64,000 bases of DNA, taken from NCBI RefSeq assembly GCF_037038585.1, contig NC_092560.1:83056049-83120048 (forward strand), written 5' to 3'. Shown one piece after another: positions 35,693 through 57,156 of this stretch. Position 1 is the first letter of the stretch. Each line of letters starts with the position of its first letter. The position numbers and the translations under genes are program-made. The stretch is from Patagioenas fasciata (lineage: Eukaryota > Chordata > Aves > Columbiformes > Columbidae). The notes beneath the pieces are model-generated. The model did no database searches. It had not been told where the DNA came from and worked only from the letters and a program-made list of their open reading frames with translations.

Positions 35693-38600
35693 CACGGATA
35701 ACAAGAACACAAAAAAGATCACAGACTGCTCAGTCAAAGGCCAGGCTTCACAGACGCCAGCTACAGCACAGAAAATTTATGAATATCAAGGGAAGGAACA
35801 GCTCCTGTACACCTCAAAAGATCTTAAAAATCATTGGTTTGGGAACTAGCTCAATCACAGCTGGGGAAATTATCACAGTCAGAGCTCCACAGGTGCAGAC
35901 ATGCCAAGATTAGCACACAATGCATGAATTTTGGGTTGAACTGGAACCACTTAAACATCCCACACCATGTGAAGATGTCAACCAATTCCTCCCTCCTCCC
36001 CGATGTTTTAATTCAGCTAGAGTTTTCTTTAACCAGACATCAATTGGGCCTAATATTTAAGAAATAAAAATGCATTTCAATACCTAGCTAACTCATTAAG
36101 CTGGCTTTTGACAAGGTCTTAGCAAATTTGGCCCACCAGTAGCCTCCGCAAGCAGACTGGAGCTCCTCAAGCCAGCATCTGAACCACGGTCAAAAAGTCA
36201 GTTAATCCATTGCCATCTGTCTGTATTTTGTCAGCCACCCAGCTGGACGTAACAGACCCGATGGTAGCAATTAGTGTGGCGGGTGCTACCTACTGCAGTG
36301 CTAATTAACAGCACAATTAGGCCTTCTAAATGTACCCAGATCTTTTGACAGCACCAGACACGGGGTGTTGGTGGAAGGCAGGAGAAGCATCCTTGCTTAT
36401 CCTAGGTCAGAGATTCAATTTCCCAAAATCCTGCTCAACCTCCCCAGTGTCATGATATTAATAAATGATTCTTTCTGCTCATTAAGCTCTTCAGAGCGTG
36501 TCCAGAGGAAGCACTGGGTACAAACAGACCTCCAGAACTTTACAGTCACCTTTCAGTTCCCTAACAAAGACAAGGCTCAAGGGTTTTGACTCCATACAGC
36601 ATCCACTCAACATGTAAACTGGTCACAGCTCTCCTAACAGAAGGTAGAACTCAGAGAGAAAACACAAATTCTGGTCATTATCATGTAATTATGGTATTAC
36701 CACAGCAAAGCTTACTGGTAGTTCCCCTTGATTTCAACTGGATGACCAGAAATAAGGTCCCGAGGAAGCACTTTCTGAGAGAAACGGAACTGCTGAGCTT
36801 TAGTTTGTGCCCTTGGGGTGGCACCAAGACCAGAACTGCCTTCCCAGAGGTACTAAGTTCATTACATCAAACCAAATCAATAACTCAACTGATGGTTGAC
36901 CTGTTTTCTGATGTCTTCACTGGAGACAGGACACCTTTGCCATACTGTGTGTCAGCCAAACGAAGCTGCACAAAACAAGGGTCTGTTGACATGAGAAGCT
37001 AAAAATAATACAAATCTGTGATCAAGTGCCCTGCACTTGAAATAAAGCCTCTTCAAGCTGAAGTTCAGCAAGACTTGGGTCCATCAGCCAGGCAGGTTTC
37101 AACCCAGTACTCTTAAATCCAAACAATTAAAATATTTAGATTGTTACCTGCACACTAATTCCTTTCCTATTTCCCCCCGTACTGAAGTAAATAACTTTTA
37201 AGCTGTTTTTTCCTTCCTCCTTCTAATAGGACTTCCTGTGGAAATAAGCATTTAGGAAAAAAAATCCTCTTTAATATTCTTCCTCAGAAGAACACGGTGT
37301 TTTCTTCATATATGACAGGCATGGCTGCTGTTTGTCATGCAAATTCCACTGATTTTGGATTTAAGTGTTTTCAGAATGAAATCGGGAGACAAAAAAGTCT
37401 TGCAAAGCTTAAGTCAGAGTTTCTGCTCAGTCCGTAACAAAAGAAACACCATCAAAAACCCCCAAAACAAAACACTTTTGCTTCACAGAGTAAGATCTGC
37501 TATTTGTTGAGGAGTACTTGAACACTTGAAGGGATTGTCCAAGCGCTCTCATTAGAGAGCAAGCAAAACTCTTCTCCGAAATCAAAATTCATGTAGATGT
37601 TACAGCAAACCTCTTCTCACAAGGCTTGTGGGCTTTTTATTACTATTTATTTGTAAGACTGCTTCTCCTTGTGGGTCAGGTAACAGTCTCTTCCATCCAG
37701 CACCAGGCTGCAGAACAAGTTATTTCAGTTCTTCAGTCCTGAGCTCAAGTTGCTCCTCAAGGGACTAAGCTAAGTCTTAGCTTTGACAGGAAAAAGAGAT
37801 GCAAAACTAGAGTTGTGTTCAGCTCCATTTCCATTAAGCCTGCTCCTGTGTCAGTGTTGAAACAAAAGGAAAACCAGTTTTATGACCTTTAACTAGCTGA
37901 TACATAATCAAGAGCGTTCAGATAACTGGTCAGGGTGCTTTGGTGACCACGTATCACTGCTGAAGCTGAACATCAGCCACTTTGTTTTTCAGCTCTACCA
38001 CTTTTCCTGTTCTACCAAACCTCAGTTATTTCTCAGCCCTGGCTCTTCGCCCATTTTAATTTCACACACTATACAAACCTCAAAGCCTGAGCACATTATG
38101 AAGATATTTTCCCTTCACATCAGTACTAACCTCAGCATTGCTAATAGTTGTGGTTTTTCCTCCCATTGGACTCTCAGACTTCTGAAGCTGGAAAAGAAAA
38201 GATGAGTGAACTTGTCTAGAAGGGGATTATTGTTCCTAAATTAATGTTATCATTTGCAAAGTTTAACTACAAAAAGAAAAGAGAGGGTTTATGTTGGCGT
38301 ATGTGTATGAATCTCTTTTGCAAGGCATGTCCAGCCTGGAGGGCTGATGTTCTCCAGAGCAATCACAGCCCTTCCCAACCCACAGCTTGACAGTCCTTCC
38401 TCACTTCTGACATCACCTACGTCCTCAGATGCACCACAGTCCTCATCCAAAAGACGATTTCATTTGTTCCCCACTACAAATCATTTTTTCCCCAGATCTT
38501 TCTCTACCAAAGTGGATGTTCTTTGCTGTTTCCACCAGATCACTTCTAAAATTTCCTGGCAGTCCTTTCTCCACTCTTAGACAGCAGTCTGGGTAGTGAA

Positions 38601-41600
38601 CATTTGTTAAACCCTCTGGTGGACCTTGTGGAGCTCTTACCCATCTCCACCGGCAGCAGAGACAAGCCCAAGCTTGACCTGGCTTGGGAACCAAGGATGT
38701 GAGGAGGTCACAGCACCGACACACGGCACAACCTGGCTCAGGTCCCTGAGGAATTTCACTGAGCTGACATCCCCTGGGTTAGTCCACGGTCCTTCTCCAT
38801 GTGGTGTCACTTGGATTTCCACCAGCTCACAAATCTCAGCCCTACCTGCCACTGTTTCTTGGCAAGATAAACTCTGCTCTTCTCAGAGCTATAGTAGGAT
38901 CGAGTCTTGCTCCTCTCCTGGGAAGCCTGTCTCTGCTGCCTGAGGCTTGTTTTTAAACCACAGGCTCCATCAATGATTTCACAGAATAAAAAAATTACAC
39001 CAACACCCAGCTGTGAAAGTCCTGACGAGGCCGTGCTGAACAACTCCTACCCAAATCTCAACAGCTTAAGCACAACTTTTTCTCAGCTTCGCTTCGTGAA
39101 TCCTACAGATCAACTCTTCAAGGAGAGGCAACACAAACAGAAAAGACAGGACTTCTGAAGTGTTTTCTAAACCCATTACGCTTCGGTTTTATTTCAAAGT
39201 AATTCATAACCCTAGACAACCTAAGCTTTCCTGTATTCTGTTCCCTAACTCTTTCACATCTCTGCAGAGTTTGGAGCACATGACAAATAACCCTATGGAT
39301 TCTGCAACATCTGGTCCAGCATATGGTTCCACAGCTTGACCTGCTTCTTGTAAACTGGCTGCATGTTCGAGGCTCCAGCATCCCTGTTTCATTGTTCCTC
39401 TATCAAAGCCGACCCACCACCTAGACAAAGATTTCATATATTTAAATAAGAACCAATGGGCAGCACCCACTCCTTCACATGAAGATAAAATACGACTGCT
39501 GGCAGCCTAAATTTAATGATTTTTCTATGCTTGGTGCCACAATACCTGTTCTTAAAATTTTACTTCAAAACGAAAAGGCAAGTAAGTAAGACTTTAAAGC
39601 AAAGATCGGTTTGAAAATCAAATGGAATTTGCAGCCTCAGGTATGCATTGTGCATAAGCTCAATTAATTCATGAGGCATACATTAATTTTTTATTACATC
39701 TTACTACAGCTTTAGATGAGCAAATATCTAGATGCTGTTAACAGAAAAATCAGCTTTGTTTCAACTTCCCGTTGCAAATTAAAATACAAAACCCCGCAAC
39801 AGTAGGGCTGGAATATGTATTTATCCATTGCCACTTTGGACTCTATTCCAAAAGGAACAGAACAAGCAACTGGGCTTCACTGAATCCATCCTGACTGAAT
39901 TTTCTACGTGGCAGAAAAGAATCAAGAGCATCAAGCTCTGACATCTTTACATATCCATTTCTTGTCGCTCATTTTTCTTCTGCCAACTAACTAGATTTAA
40001 TCCTGATTACAGGTAATGAAGCAACAGCTAATGTAACATCAAAGACTCTTCTTGGCTTTGAAGCCTTGATTCTCGTTTTTGTAGCTGTGACAGCCTGGTT
40101 CTAGAAACTTACTCCACCAACTGTGCTTTCCCAGGAGAAGAAAACAGCAACCTTATTTGGAGCAATTTTTACCCAAAAGAGAGATGGGAAAGTGGACCAA
40201 CGTGACTGAAGTTTATTTTTAAACAGCCTCCTTTAACACAGTTTATGATGGTTATTTCCTAGCCACATAGTCATGAAAACACATGTTTCATTAATGTTTT
40301 CTTAATAGTAATAAACTTTCAGACCAGCTGCAATTTAATTCCCTGAGCAGGTCCTTCCTTTCTGATATAGGTGGTGTGTTGCTTGGAATATCTGTAATTC
40401 TTCTAAGAACACCAGTGTTCTTCAGAGCTATTAATGCATCTTCAGTGTCCCCAAAATCAGGTTATAGTCGAACTTGTTTTGGTAAAAGGAACACGGCTTC
40501 ATACTCAAAATGCTGTGTGGGTGGAGTATAGTGAAATCCTGTATTTCACAATATTTTAACTCAAAACCCAGCTGCAGTAAAATTTCAGTTTGCAATGCTA
40601 AAAAAAGCTGTAACCACAATGAAGTATGACAAGTTTGAAGGTTAAAACAAAGCACTTACAGTTCACTGTGCCAACAGTTTAGAGCTGCAGATGATTATCA
40701 AACCCCCAAACATCACACCCTCCCACTTCAACGTGAAAAATCAGGTTGGACGCATAAACATAAAAATTTTAGTGAAGTACAGTAGTTGTGATTTCTAATT
40801 TTCACCGTGTAAATTAGTTTAAAGCTATTATTCCTAAACATCTAAGCTGACTAATTTGATGGCACACAAAAATATTTTAAGGCAGATATTTGTACTTTAT
40901 GCATTTAAATCAGGCAGAGAGGGAGTCAGACCCCCAAATTCAGATTTTACCTCTCCCTGCTGAGTATACAGGGAGTCTGAAGTTAAAACTATTTATGCTG
41001 TTTGCCTGCAATCAGTCTCAACTTCTGAATAAGAACAAGAAACCACCACAGCTCCCACCACGTTCTGAATTTGTAGAACAGCACTTGGAAATCAAGAGAC
41101 TCTGTGTAAGATGCTAAAGTAACAGCAGAAAATTCCTTTTGCAGAGTTTACCACCTAAATAGAAACATGCACAAAAGGAAGGGAGAAATACACAAAGATG
41201 ATGCTCTACTATCAATTTTCACAGGTGCAAGAGTCCAGACATTCCACATTGTTTTCAAAGCCTCAGACCTGGAACAACTTCTACCTAAATCAGGTTTTTC
41301 TTTGGAGGGGGGGAATGGTTCTGAAATGTCAGCTCAGTGCATCCAAACTGCTAAAAGGCAACTCAAAAATCATTTTTAGGCTCGGCTGTTTACACTACCT
41401 GATTTTTGATGACTTGGCTTTGGTAGTACTATAGAAATTAAGCTCAGACAGAGCTAATGACAAGAGAGGTATCAGAACCCATGTGCACGGAATCCCAGAC
41501 CAAACTAGAGGCAACAGTATGTAGAGCTTTTCCAGTTTCATGATATAGATAAGTGGCTGGCTACCCACACTTAAAGTTGATTTCTCCCTGCTTGGTAAGT

Positions 41601-42424
41601 ATTTCATCTAACAAAACAGCCTCATTGAAAAAAATAATTCACTTTTCACTTGTATTTTGGACGTTGGTACTTTGACTGGCAGAAGAGAGGAGGGATGAAG
41701 CCACACTCCTTACGTACCACAGGCATTAAGATGCTTGAGCAGGCACTGGTCAGATCCTGAAGAAGAGTGGAACCAGCAGTGGGGTAAGTCAGAAGGGTAC
41801 TGGATTAAGAAACAGGAGTAGGTTAAAGTTACCCAAGAACTGCCAAAGGCATTTAAATGAAATACAGGCAAGCAAACATTTTGAACACAGATAAAGTTCC
41901 CTTGTTCCACTGCGCTGTGGCTGAAAGAGTAACGGCAGGAGAGAATATTTCAGTGGTACAAAAAGAAGTCAAAAAAAGCGACTTCTGCACACACTGAAAT
42001 GGCCTCACATGCCAGCAGCACCGCAGGTCCACAGATAACGCCCGCGGTGTCCTTGTATGCCGCTTGGAAGTGCCCACCATAAAAAAACACAACAGGGTCC
42101 AGTCAAGGCTATCACCATGTTCACAGCAAAGTAATTAACGCCACCGTCACCAAATGGACACGTGCAGAAATCCACAGGATGCAGATTACAGAACTGGATT
42201 GTGGTAGAGAAAAGCATCAGCTTTAGTAAACTTGATCTAGAGCAGACGTCTACCACTAAACACACACAGACCCAGAACCTCCATGACAGATGTATAAGAA
42301 CGGATTTTACCATCTAAACAACAGCTTTCCAGCCACAACGTGAAGGGCACTGGTGCCATTTATTCTGTAGAATGATTCCTAACGTTCAACATATATATAT
42401 AGCATATATATATAAATATAACAA
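35693..42424 (-). other. Repeat-free stretch below SMAD2; possible extended 3'UTR, otherwise no gene seen
   Basis: I recognise no CR1 or other interspersed repeat and no convincing coding region here. Short open frames (for example 36586-37002 plus, 38443-38724 minus, 38626-38943 plus) show no known domain. Minus-strand AATAAA motifs occur near 40213, 39190 and twice near 37640. Human SMAD2 has a long alternative 3'UTR of more than 8 kb, which would reach about 36 kb here, close to where CR1 insertions begin. That makes an extended UTR plausible, but nothing in the sequence proves transcription. Confidence 0.35.
42389..42420. repeat. Short TA tract just past the SMAD2 poly(A) site
   Basis: Two (AT)5-6 blocks separated by AGC, downstream of the inferred cleavage site in transcript orientation. 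Confidence 0.8.
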
Positions 42425-42466
42425 TTAAAAAAAAACCCAACCATCATGAGAATTAAAACTTTTATT
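42425..42466 (-). terminator. Candidate SMAD2 poly(A) signal and downstream element
   Basis: On the minus strand AATAAA occupies 42466-42461. About 20 bases downstream comes GGTTGGGTTTTTTTTT, a G/U- and U-rich element. This order is that of a canonical vertebrate cleavage and polyadenylation site, with cleavage expected near 42440-42450. Confidence 0.65.
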
Positions 42467-44293
42467 AGTGTATTCACATATTAGGCAAATGCAACACGCA
42501 TGAAGCATATTTCTTAGGTTCACAAGTTCTACCAATACATTAGTCTACTGGTAAAACTAACACAAACTGGTAACTGCTTTGCCAAATTTTTTTAAAGGTG
42601 TCTGGCCCATTTTTTCAAGGCTTGATTTTTGGTATTGCTTCTATGCCCTAGTCATTATGGCATAAAAATATCCATCGCTATCATCGATTCAGTCGACTGA
42701 TTAAAAGCTGTAACACTGGCCACATTTTTGTTCTCAAAGCTAAAGTTCTCACTAGTTGTACTTACAAAGTACAGAACTAGTGTAATGGATGAAACAATGG
42801 GGGGAAAAAAACAAAACAAAAAACAGACAAAGGCAATCCCGCTACTGCCACAATAACAAAAGAATGACAGACAGCTAGATCACAAGATTGTTAGTAAGAT
42901 ATTTTTTTTTCAAGTCAGAATAACCCTTCTATACAGTTTCCCAACCCTTTCCCAACCCAGACTTATCTGTAGAATATATTTCAGAATATTTTTAATATGG
43001 TGCAGCTGTAGTGTCCAAGGGTTCACAATAACATGCACTGTCACGAAGAACCTAGAAGTCCTTCTTCGCTGGTCATACCTCAGCAACCACTATCCTAGAG
43101 GTTTTGCAGAAGCAACTACTTTTAATAACAAGGCCCATTATGACATAATGAATGCGTATGATCTGGTATGTAAGTAAGCTAGACAAAGCCACTCTGATCA
43201 GAAATTTAAATTCTGTTACTGAAATATGTTAAGAAGCTGCATCTATTTAAAACCTATAAGAAAGAGTCTAGTTTACCCTGGGAAAGGATTTTTTTCAAGG
43301 TATTTGGCTCCAAAAAACTAAAAAAATCCATGATTTTTAGTGACATCTGTTTAATGAAAAAAACACAGATGTAAGGGGTAAGCTAGTAACCTTGTCTACT
43401 TAATCCAGTATCCAAAATGCTACAGTAAATTCTCATTCCATGAGAAAACACACTGATTTCAATGATTCGAGGTACAAAAAAAGTCACAAATTACATCAGT
43501 GCCAGCAATATTGCTGGCAACAGACGCATCAACTCAGATGGGTAGGGAAAAATTGACTCCTAGTGTGATGGATACTCAGAATTTACAATATGAATTCATT
43601 TTAGGCCCCATTAAGCATATAAAGCATCTTAAGATTTCACAGATGAATCTCAAGACATTTCTTTCCCTTCCAATGGAGGGATTTTCTTTTTCTTTAAGAA
43701 GGCAGCAAAACGTTAAGCTTTTCTACAAGGAAAGTCTGCTTTTCATGTGTAGGACAACTCGAAAATCTGCTTATATAAAAAAATATAAAAGAATAAAGGA
43801 GTAGAGTCTTGGAATTTTTTGAGAGATTTGCCCCAATCAAAAAAACAACTATTTATGGGAACTAAAATGTAGAACAGCACAATACTGTGATATTTGAGAT
43901 CATGATACGTTATCTGTACATATACTTAGCTATTCATGTTATTGATAAACCATTAGGACACTCAATTATATACCAAATAAAAACACCATTAAGAGTCTTT
44001 AGAACTGTCCCTTCTTCTTTCTGAAGAAGGCATTTCTATACACTAAATTTTCATCTAGTATCAGAGTATAGGAAACAGAATCCACAAGGTGCTTTAATTG
44101 ATGAGACCTCAAGTGCTGTTTTTCTTTTTTTTTTTTTTTTCTTGTTTTTTTCTTTTTTTTTTTTTTTAAAAACCTTTTTGGATAGTAAACAGTTCATGGG
44201 GACCACACACAAATACTAACGACAGACGAGCTGTTATATTAAGTCTGTTGATTGGACTCAATATTTAGCCCACTGGTAAGGGAGGAAGGAGTT
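42440..44293 (-). other. SMAD2: SMAD2 3' untranslated region (proximal form)
   Basis: Follows the TAA stop directly. On the minus strand the first few hundred bases contain phrases that I recognise from the human SMAD2 3'UTR, such as GTGTGTGGTCCC, GAACTGTTTACTATCCAAAA and CAGCACTTGAGGTCTCATCA, so this is transcribed and conserved UTR. It ends at the AATAAA at 42461-42466. The length of about 1.85 kb would give an mRNA of roughly 3.3-3.5 kb with the CDS and a short 5'UTR. The exact cleavage position is inferred. Confidence 0.8.
44118..44167 (-). repeat. A-rich tract in SMAD2 3'UTR
   Basis: The plus strand is almost pure T over about 50 bp, broken by three C and one G. In the SMAD2 transcript this is an A-rich tract about 130 nt after the stop codon. 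The flanking UTR matches human, so the tract appears to be a lineage expansion within conserved sequence. It would be a likely internal priming site for oligo-dT cDNA. Confidence 0.8.
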
Positions 44294-48187
<3,894 letters not shown>

Positions 48188-48266
48188 CTACGAATAAACT
48201 ATCCAAAGGAAAGCAAAAGAATATATTCACTGGATATTTTTATGTGACACCTTTTGTAGGCTACTA

Positions 48267-51930
<3,664 letters not shown>

Positions 51931-52005
51931 CTGTATCCATGCTTTGGTTCAACTGCTGGTCACTTGTTTCTCCATCTTCACTGATATATCCTGGAGGTGG
52001 TGTTT
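51931..52005 (-). CDS. SMAD2: SMAD2 exon 6: linker with PPGY motif, residues 219-244
   Basis: A 75-bp linker exon, acceptor TAACAG at 52005 and donor GTAATA below 51931. It encodes [20 protein letters not shown] then QSMDTG. The PPGY at residues 222-225 is the binding site for WW-domain ubiquitin ligases of the NEDD4/SMURF family. Thr220 beside it is the known CDK8/9 and MAPK site that enhances the interaction. All residues match human SMAD2, so linker-controlled turnover should be retained. Confidence 0.98.
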
Positions 52006-55000
52006 CTGTTACAAAAAAAAAATCCACGTATTGGTCATATTGGTTCAATGATTGGGGAAATGTGTAATATTTAGCATTTGGGGGTTTTGTCCCCAAGCCT
52101 TCACAAGATCCATATACCTGAATATAGAATTAGAATTTTATTTTGCTGTCCCTTTTTGTCTTCCAGCAGTACTTCAAACCCATTACCTGCCTTACTGCCT
52201 ATGGAAAATGTATCATCTCTTGTCTGCCAGTCAATTGCTCAGATATGTTATATAATTAACACATAACCCTTGTTTGTTCCATTTAATACAAGATACTTTC
52301 ACTACAATGAGTAACAACTTTGCAACTGTGATCAACAGCTTTCACATTTAGGAGAATTACAAATGAAAAAAACCCATCTGGTGACTTCTACAAAAAAAAA
52401 GTGAGCTGCCTTTATGTAGAATAACCATCAGATCAGATACCCTCCCACACCTTATACAAGTTTTTAGATTTAAAGGTTATTTTTTAGTTCAGTCACCAAA
52501 CCCATTTTTCTTCCCTACCCAGCAGCTGATTTCACTCATTAATAATACCTATTTTATCTAACTAGTTACACTATATAAGGCATACTATAATTATTTTTAC
52601 TTCCAAGCTCTATTAAAACAATCTACTCTTTTAACTAGTTTTCTTTAAAGATGGAGGTTCATAGACCAAACTAAACTCAACAACAATTTTGAAGCATTTT
52701 GATACCAGAAACTGTGTCTAATTCCACAGAAGTATCCTCAAAACCCAGCAAAATGCGGCTGTTCCTTTTCTCCACTCAAAATGTACTTGGTAATCCAAAT
52801 AATGAGTGAACCAACTGCCTTTCAGGAAATAATTTTCTTTGAACTGGGTAAATGTTTTTTTCCTGTACATTAAATGCAAAACCTGATTTCTTTAGTGAAA
52901 GCGTTTGAAGCTAAACTATCTCTAAATCACCTTAGAATTGTCTCTGAGACATCTGAGAGATTAAACACATTTAATTACATTATTACCAAATGGCAGAAAT
53001 TTAAAGATAAGGTCTTTTGCTTAAGAATTAAAATCCAATTATATCCAGTATCATACCTGAGATTTACAGGAATATAGTAAGATCAGAAGGAAGTCAACAA
53101 GAGGAAACTGGATTGAGCCGGTTGACTAAATAAGAATTAATCAAAATAATTATATCTTTGATTCATTCTATAAAATTACCGTGCTAAAGAGAGATGCGGC
53201 AAAATCGAACAGAGAATTTTAAAGGAAGATTAAGGGAAATCTTTATTACCAAGTAGGATGAAAAAATCACGCTTGTTTTGAACATTTTTAGAGAATTTAT
53301 TGTGATAAAGAGGACTCCACCCCTCTCCAAATCATTCATTATAGTTAAGCCCACAGCCATGGTAAAAGGTCAATAACCATTTCCAACCCAACTCACGCCT
53401 CCTGTTTCCAGTTGTTAATCTCAGCTCTTTGGCACACATTATTTTTCCATATCTAGTCTCTGTCTGAATAGATACTTCCTCCACCTAGTACTATTAATAT
53501 TGTTGTAAGGCCAGAGGTTGAGCACCACCACAGCTGGAAATCAATGCTCAAGTGCAGCGTTCAAAATTCTTAGCGGAGTTTTAGCACTGCGTAAAGTTTG
53601 AATATTGCAGTTCAGCGCAACTGTAACCCGAAAGGGAACAAACAGCCCCAAAAGCCACACGTTGCACCTTCAATCTTCTTCCCAGCTTTTGGTGAAACCA
53701 ACCTCTCTGTAGACCAAGTATGGAGAGAGTTTTACGGTGCAAAACTACAATGGCTGTTAAGCCTGGCCTAAAGCAAATGGATCTCTGAAGCAGGCGGTCA
53801 AGATGCAAGACTTTGCAGAACCTAGCTAAATATTCAATATTTTGTTAGCAAGGTCAAATTAAGCGAGGTGTCATTATATGAATAGAACATTAGGGCGTCA
53901 GTGACAAAAGGAGGCAAGGTGTGCTTAGCTTTGTAAATATTTGAAGATTTTGTGAATACCAACAATCACCTTGAAGAAACTTCCTGCAAATAACCACTCA
54001 ATTCCTTTTTTTCCTAATGGAGGCTTTCCAGTAAGTTGTTTGCAAATGCTACCAAAAGCCTTCAGTTTGAGTCAAAATAGCAGAAACAGTGAAGAAAACA
54101 ACATTAGCTTCTAGCACCCGAAATTGCTCTTTAAAGATCTGCTGGCAACAAACATGACACAAATTGAACTGAAGAGACCAAATTAATTGAAAAATTTTGG
54201 TGACATTTAAATTCTTGGATACATGTAAAGAAAACATAAGCAAAATTCTGTTTCAGACACAGAGATACAACTTGTACATTGCATATAATTTAGTTTCAAG
54301 GCAGTCATCTTATTCTTCAAGAGTCCAAATGTGAATTTTCAGTTTGTTTGTAATGAAGTTATGTTAAAGGTTTTTGAGAAAACTTCAGCTTTGCTTGGTT
54401 TTACACTCCAGGCAACTTCCTGAAGAGACAGGAAACAGGAAGCTGGGCAGGAAACAAAAGTCAATGATTTTATGTTCCAATAAGTGTACAAGGCTTTTGG
54501 GTACACTGTAGCAGTATTTGCTTTGGGGTGAGGGAGAGGAATTATTTAAACATTCAATATTGTTGGGTTGTTCTGTCATATTAAAAGGCAAAACTATAGG
54601 CAAACTATAGTAACAAATCCGTAAAGCAGGCCTTGATCAACTGCAAACGACATAACAAAACACTTTAAGTCACTGTTCTGCAACTAAGTTTTCTCCACAT
54701 ACACATGGTGAGACTGATTACTCCTCAAATCTGACTGTTTACTCCTCAAATCTCCAATAAATAGCATTTGGCAACCCTTATATGTCTGTAAAACAGGCTT
54801 AAAGCACCAGGTGAAGGTCTACTCTGCACTCATTAGCATTTTGAATCTCAAATAAGCTATTGAAACCAAGTAAGCTATGGTGAAACCACAGCAATGTGGT
54901 TTCACACAGGATCATGTTCTGCAAACAGCGAGTGTTCAAGTACTTCCTTTGGAATAAATACACAAAATCAACCTAGATTTAATTCACTGGTATATCTTTC

Positions 55001-55094
55001 AATTTCTGCAAACACTTAGGAGGATGAAATCACCGTCTTTGTCCCCGTGGCAATGTGTTAAGTGTACTGTTTGCAGTGGGAGTTAAGAAAATAC
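52006..55094 (-). other. SMAD2 intron 5
   Basis: A 3.1-kb GT-AG intron, AT-rich and free of recognisable CR1. A short local duplication of about 17 bp (ACTCCTCAAATCT twice) is seen near 54720-54755. No other feature recognised. Confidence 0.9.
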
Positions 55095-55229
55095 CTGGTA
55101 TGTAATTGCTCTGTGGCTCAATCCCAGCTGGAAAATTAGTGTTTTCAGGAATGGAATGGGTATAGTCATCGAGAGGCGGAAGCTCCGTTAGGATCTCAGT
55201 GTGTCGTGGCACTAGTACAGGGGGCAAGA
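55095..55229 (-). CDS. SMAD2: SMAD2 exon 5: linker, residues 174-219
   Basis: 135 bp, acceptor TCCAG at 55229 and donor GTATTT below 55095. The translation is [20 protein letters not shown] to [10 protein letters not shown], the proline-rich first part of the linker after MH1. It equals human SMAD2. The donor GTATTT is weaker than the GTAAG-type donors of exons 7 and 10. Confidence 0.98.
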
Positions 55230-57066
<1,837 letters not shown>

Positions 57067-57156
57067 CTGGTTTGTTCAGAGAAGCTGTAAAGGCCTGTTG
57101 TATCCCACTGATCTATCGTGTTTGGTGTACTCAGTCCCCAAATTTCAGAGCAAGTG
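57067..57156 (-). CDS. SMAD2: SMAD2 exon 3: alternatively spliced MH1 insert unique to SMAD2
   Basis: Exactly 90 bp, acceptor GCACAG at 57156 and donor GTGAAT below 57067. It encodes (S)TCSEIWGLSTPNTIDQWDTT and GLYSFSEQT(R), the 30-residue insert that separates SMAD2 from SMAD3. The insert lies next to the DNA-binding hairpin and blocks direct DNA binding by full-length SMAD2; skipping this exon in other vertebrates gives a DNA-binding isoform. Because 90 is a multiple of three and both ends share phase 2, skipping would keep the frame here too. The coding bases found in this window total 1,168. That leaves 236 for exon 2, the number expected for human residues 1-78 plus two bases of codon 79. 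Confidence 0.97.

Noticed and set aside
38443..38943. Overlapping frames of 93 and 105 codons below SMAD2
   Set aside because: Both strands open over the same bases, no domain, and they lie in the possible long 3'UTR.
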